6,248 nucleotides of DNA from Bacteriovoracaceae bacterium (lineage in GTDB: Bacteria > Bdellovibrionota > Bacteriovoracia > Bacteriovoracales > Bacteriovoracaceae): contig SKIL01000101.1 of assembly GCA_007116425.1 (NCBI GenBank), positions 1 through 6,248 on the forward strand. Reading direction: 5' to 3'. The notes under the pieces are model-generated. The model was not told the origin of the DNA, ran no database searches, and worked only from the letters and a program-made list of their open reading frames with translations. This document shows positions 6,203 through 6,248 of the stretch, piece after piece. Position 1 is the first letter of the stretch. Each line of letters opens with the position of its first letter. A program made the translations under genes and the position numbers.

Positions 6203-6248
6203 GAAGTCAGATTTTACAACAAGTGATATCTCTCATTTTCACCTCGAA

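Noticed and set aside
6207..6248. Possible C-terminal end of another minus-strand gene upstream of the FHA/RDD gene
   Set aside because: Two frames are open from the window edge to stops (TGA at 6207-6209, and a TAA a few bases earlier in another frame), but 10-13 codons are too few to choose between them or to call a gene.

Overview
The window looks like ordinary chromosome from a didermic, moderately AT-rich bacterium (about 40% GC by eye). Signal-peptide proteins, an outer-membrane barrel candidate and a secreted protein with a C-terminal-truncated 'FWN..PTSRLRL' segment recall Bdellovibrionota (Bdellovibrio and relatives, perhaps the Bacteriovorax side). That placement is an inference from remembered protein styles, not a database result.

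Layout from left to right. Positions 1-240 (minus) hold the N-terminal 80 codons of a secreted protein that runs off the window. It overlaps by 14 bp the end of an outer-membrane beta-barrel candidate (227-889, minus), so the two are probably co-expressed. A 160-bp AT-rich divergent intergenic region follows. Then comes serC (1063-2181, plus), a phosphoserine aminotransferase resembling the mycobacterial/actinobacterial subtype, closed by a long hairpin terminator at 2195-2244. The terminator overlaps the last codons of the convergent tgt gene (2209-3345, minus), which encodes tRNA-guanine transglycosylase. Upstream of tgt on the same strand, separated by 58 bp with no visible promoter or terminator, lies a 926-codon gene (3404-6184, minus). 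It encodes an unrecognised multidomain membrane protein: degenerate FHA-like domain, long Asp/Glu-rich linker with an (ED)n tract, basic juxtamembrane patch, RDD-like membrane domain and a ~420-residue C-terminal region of unknown fold.

Functionally the window mixes two housekeeping genes (serine/PLP-pathway biosynthesis and queuosine tRNA modification) with envelope genes of unknown role. No tRNA, rRNA, CRISPR array, insertion sequence or phage gene is visible. The items most worth a second look are the FHA/RDD protein with its hexanucleotide repeat and odd start region, the roughly four-fold excess of the tetramer GGCC across the window, and the serC terminator embedded in the tgt coding end. 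I do not see a clear new defence or mobile system.
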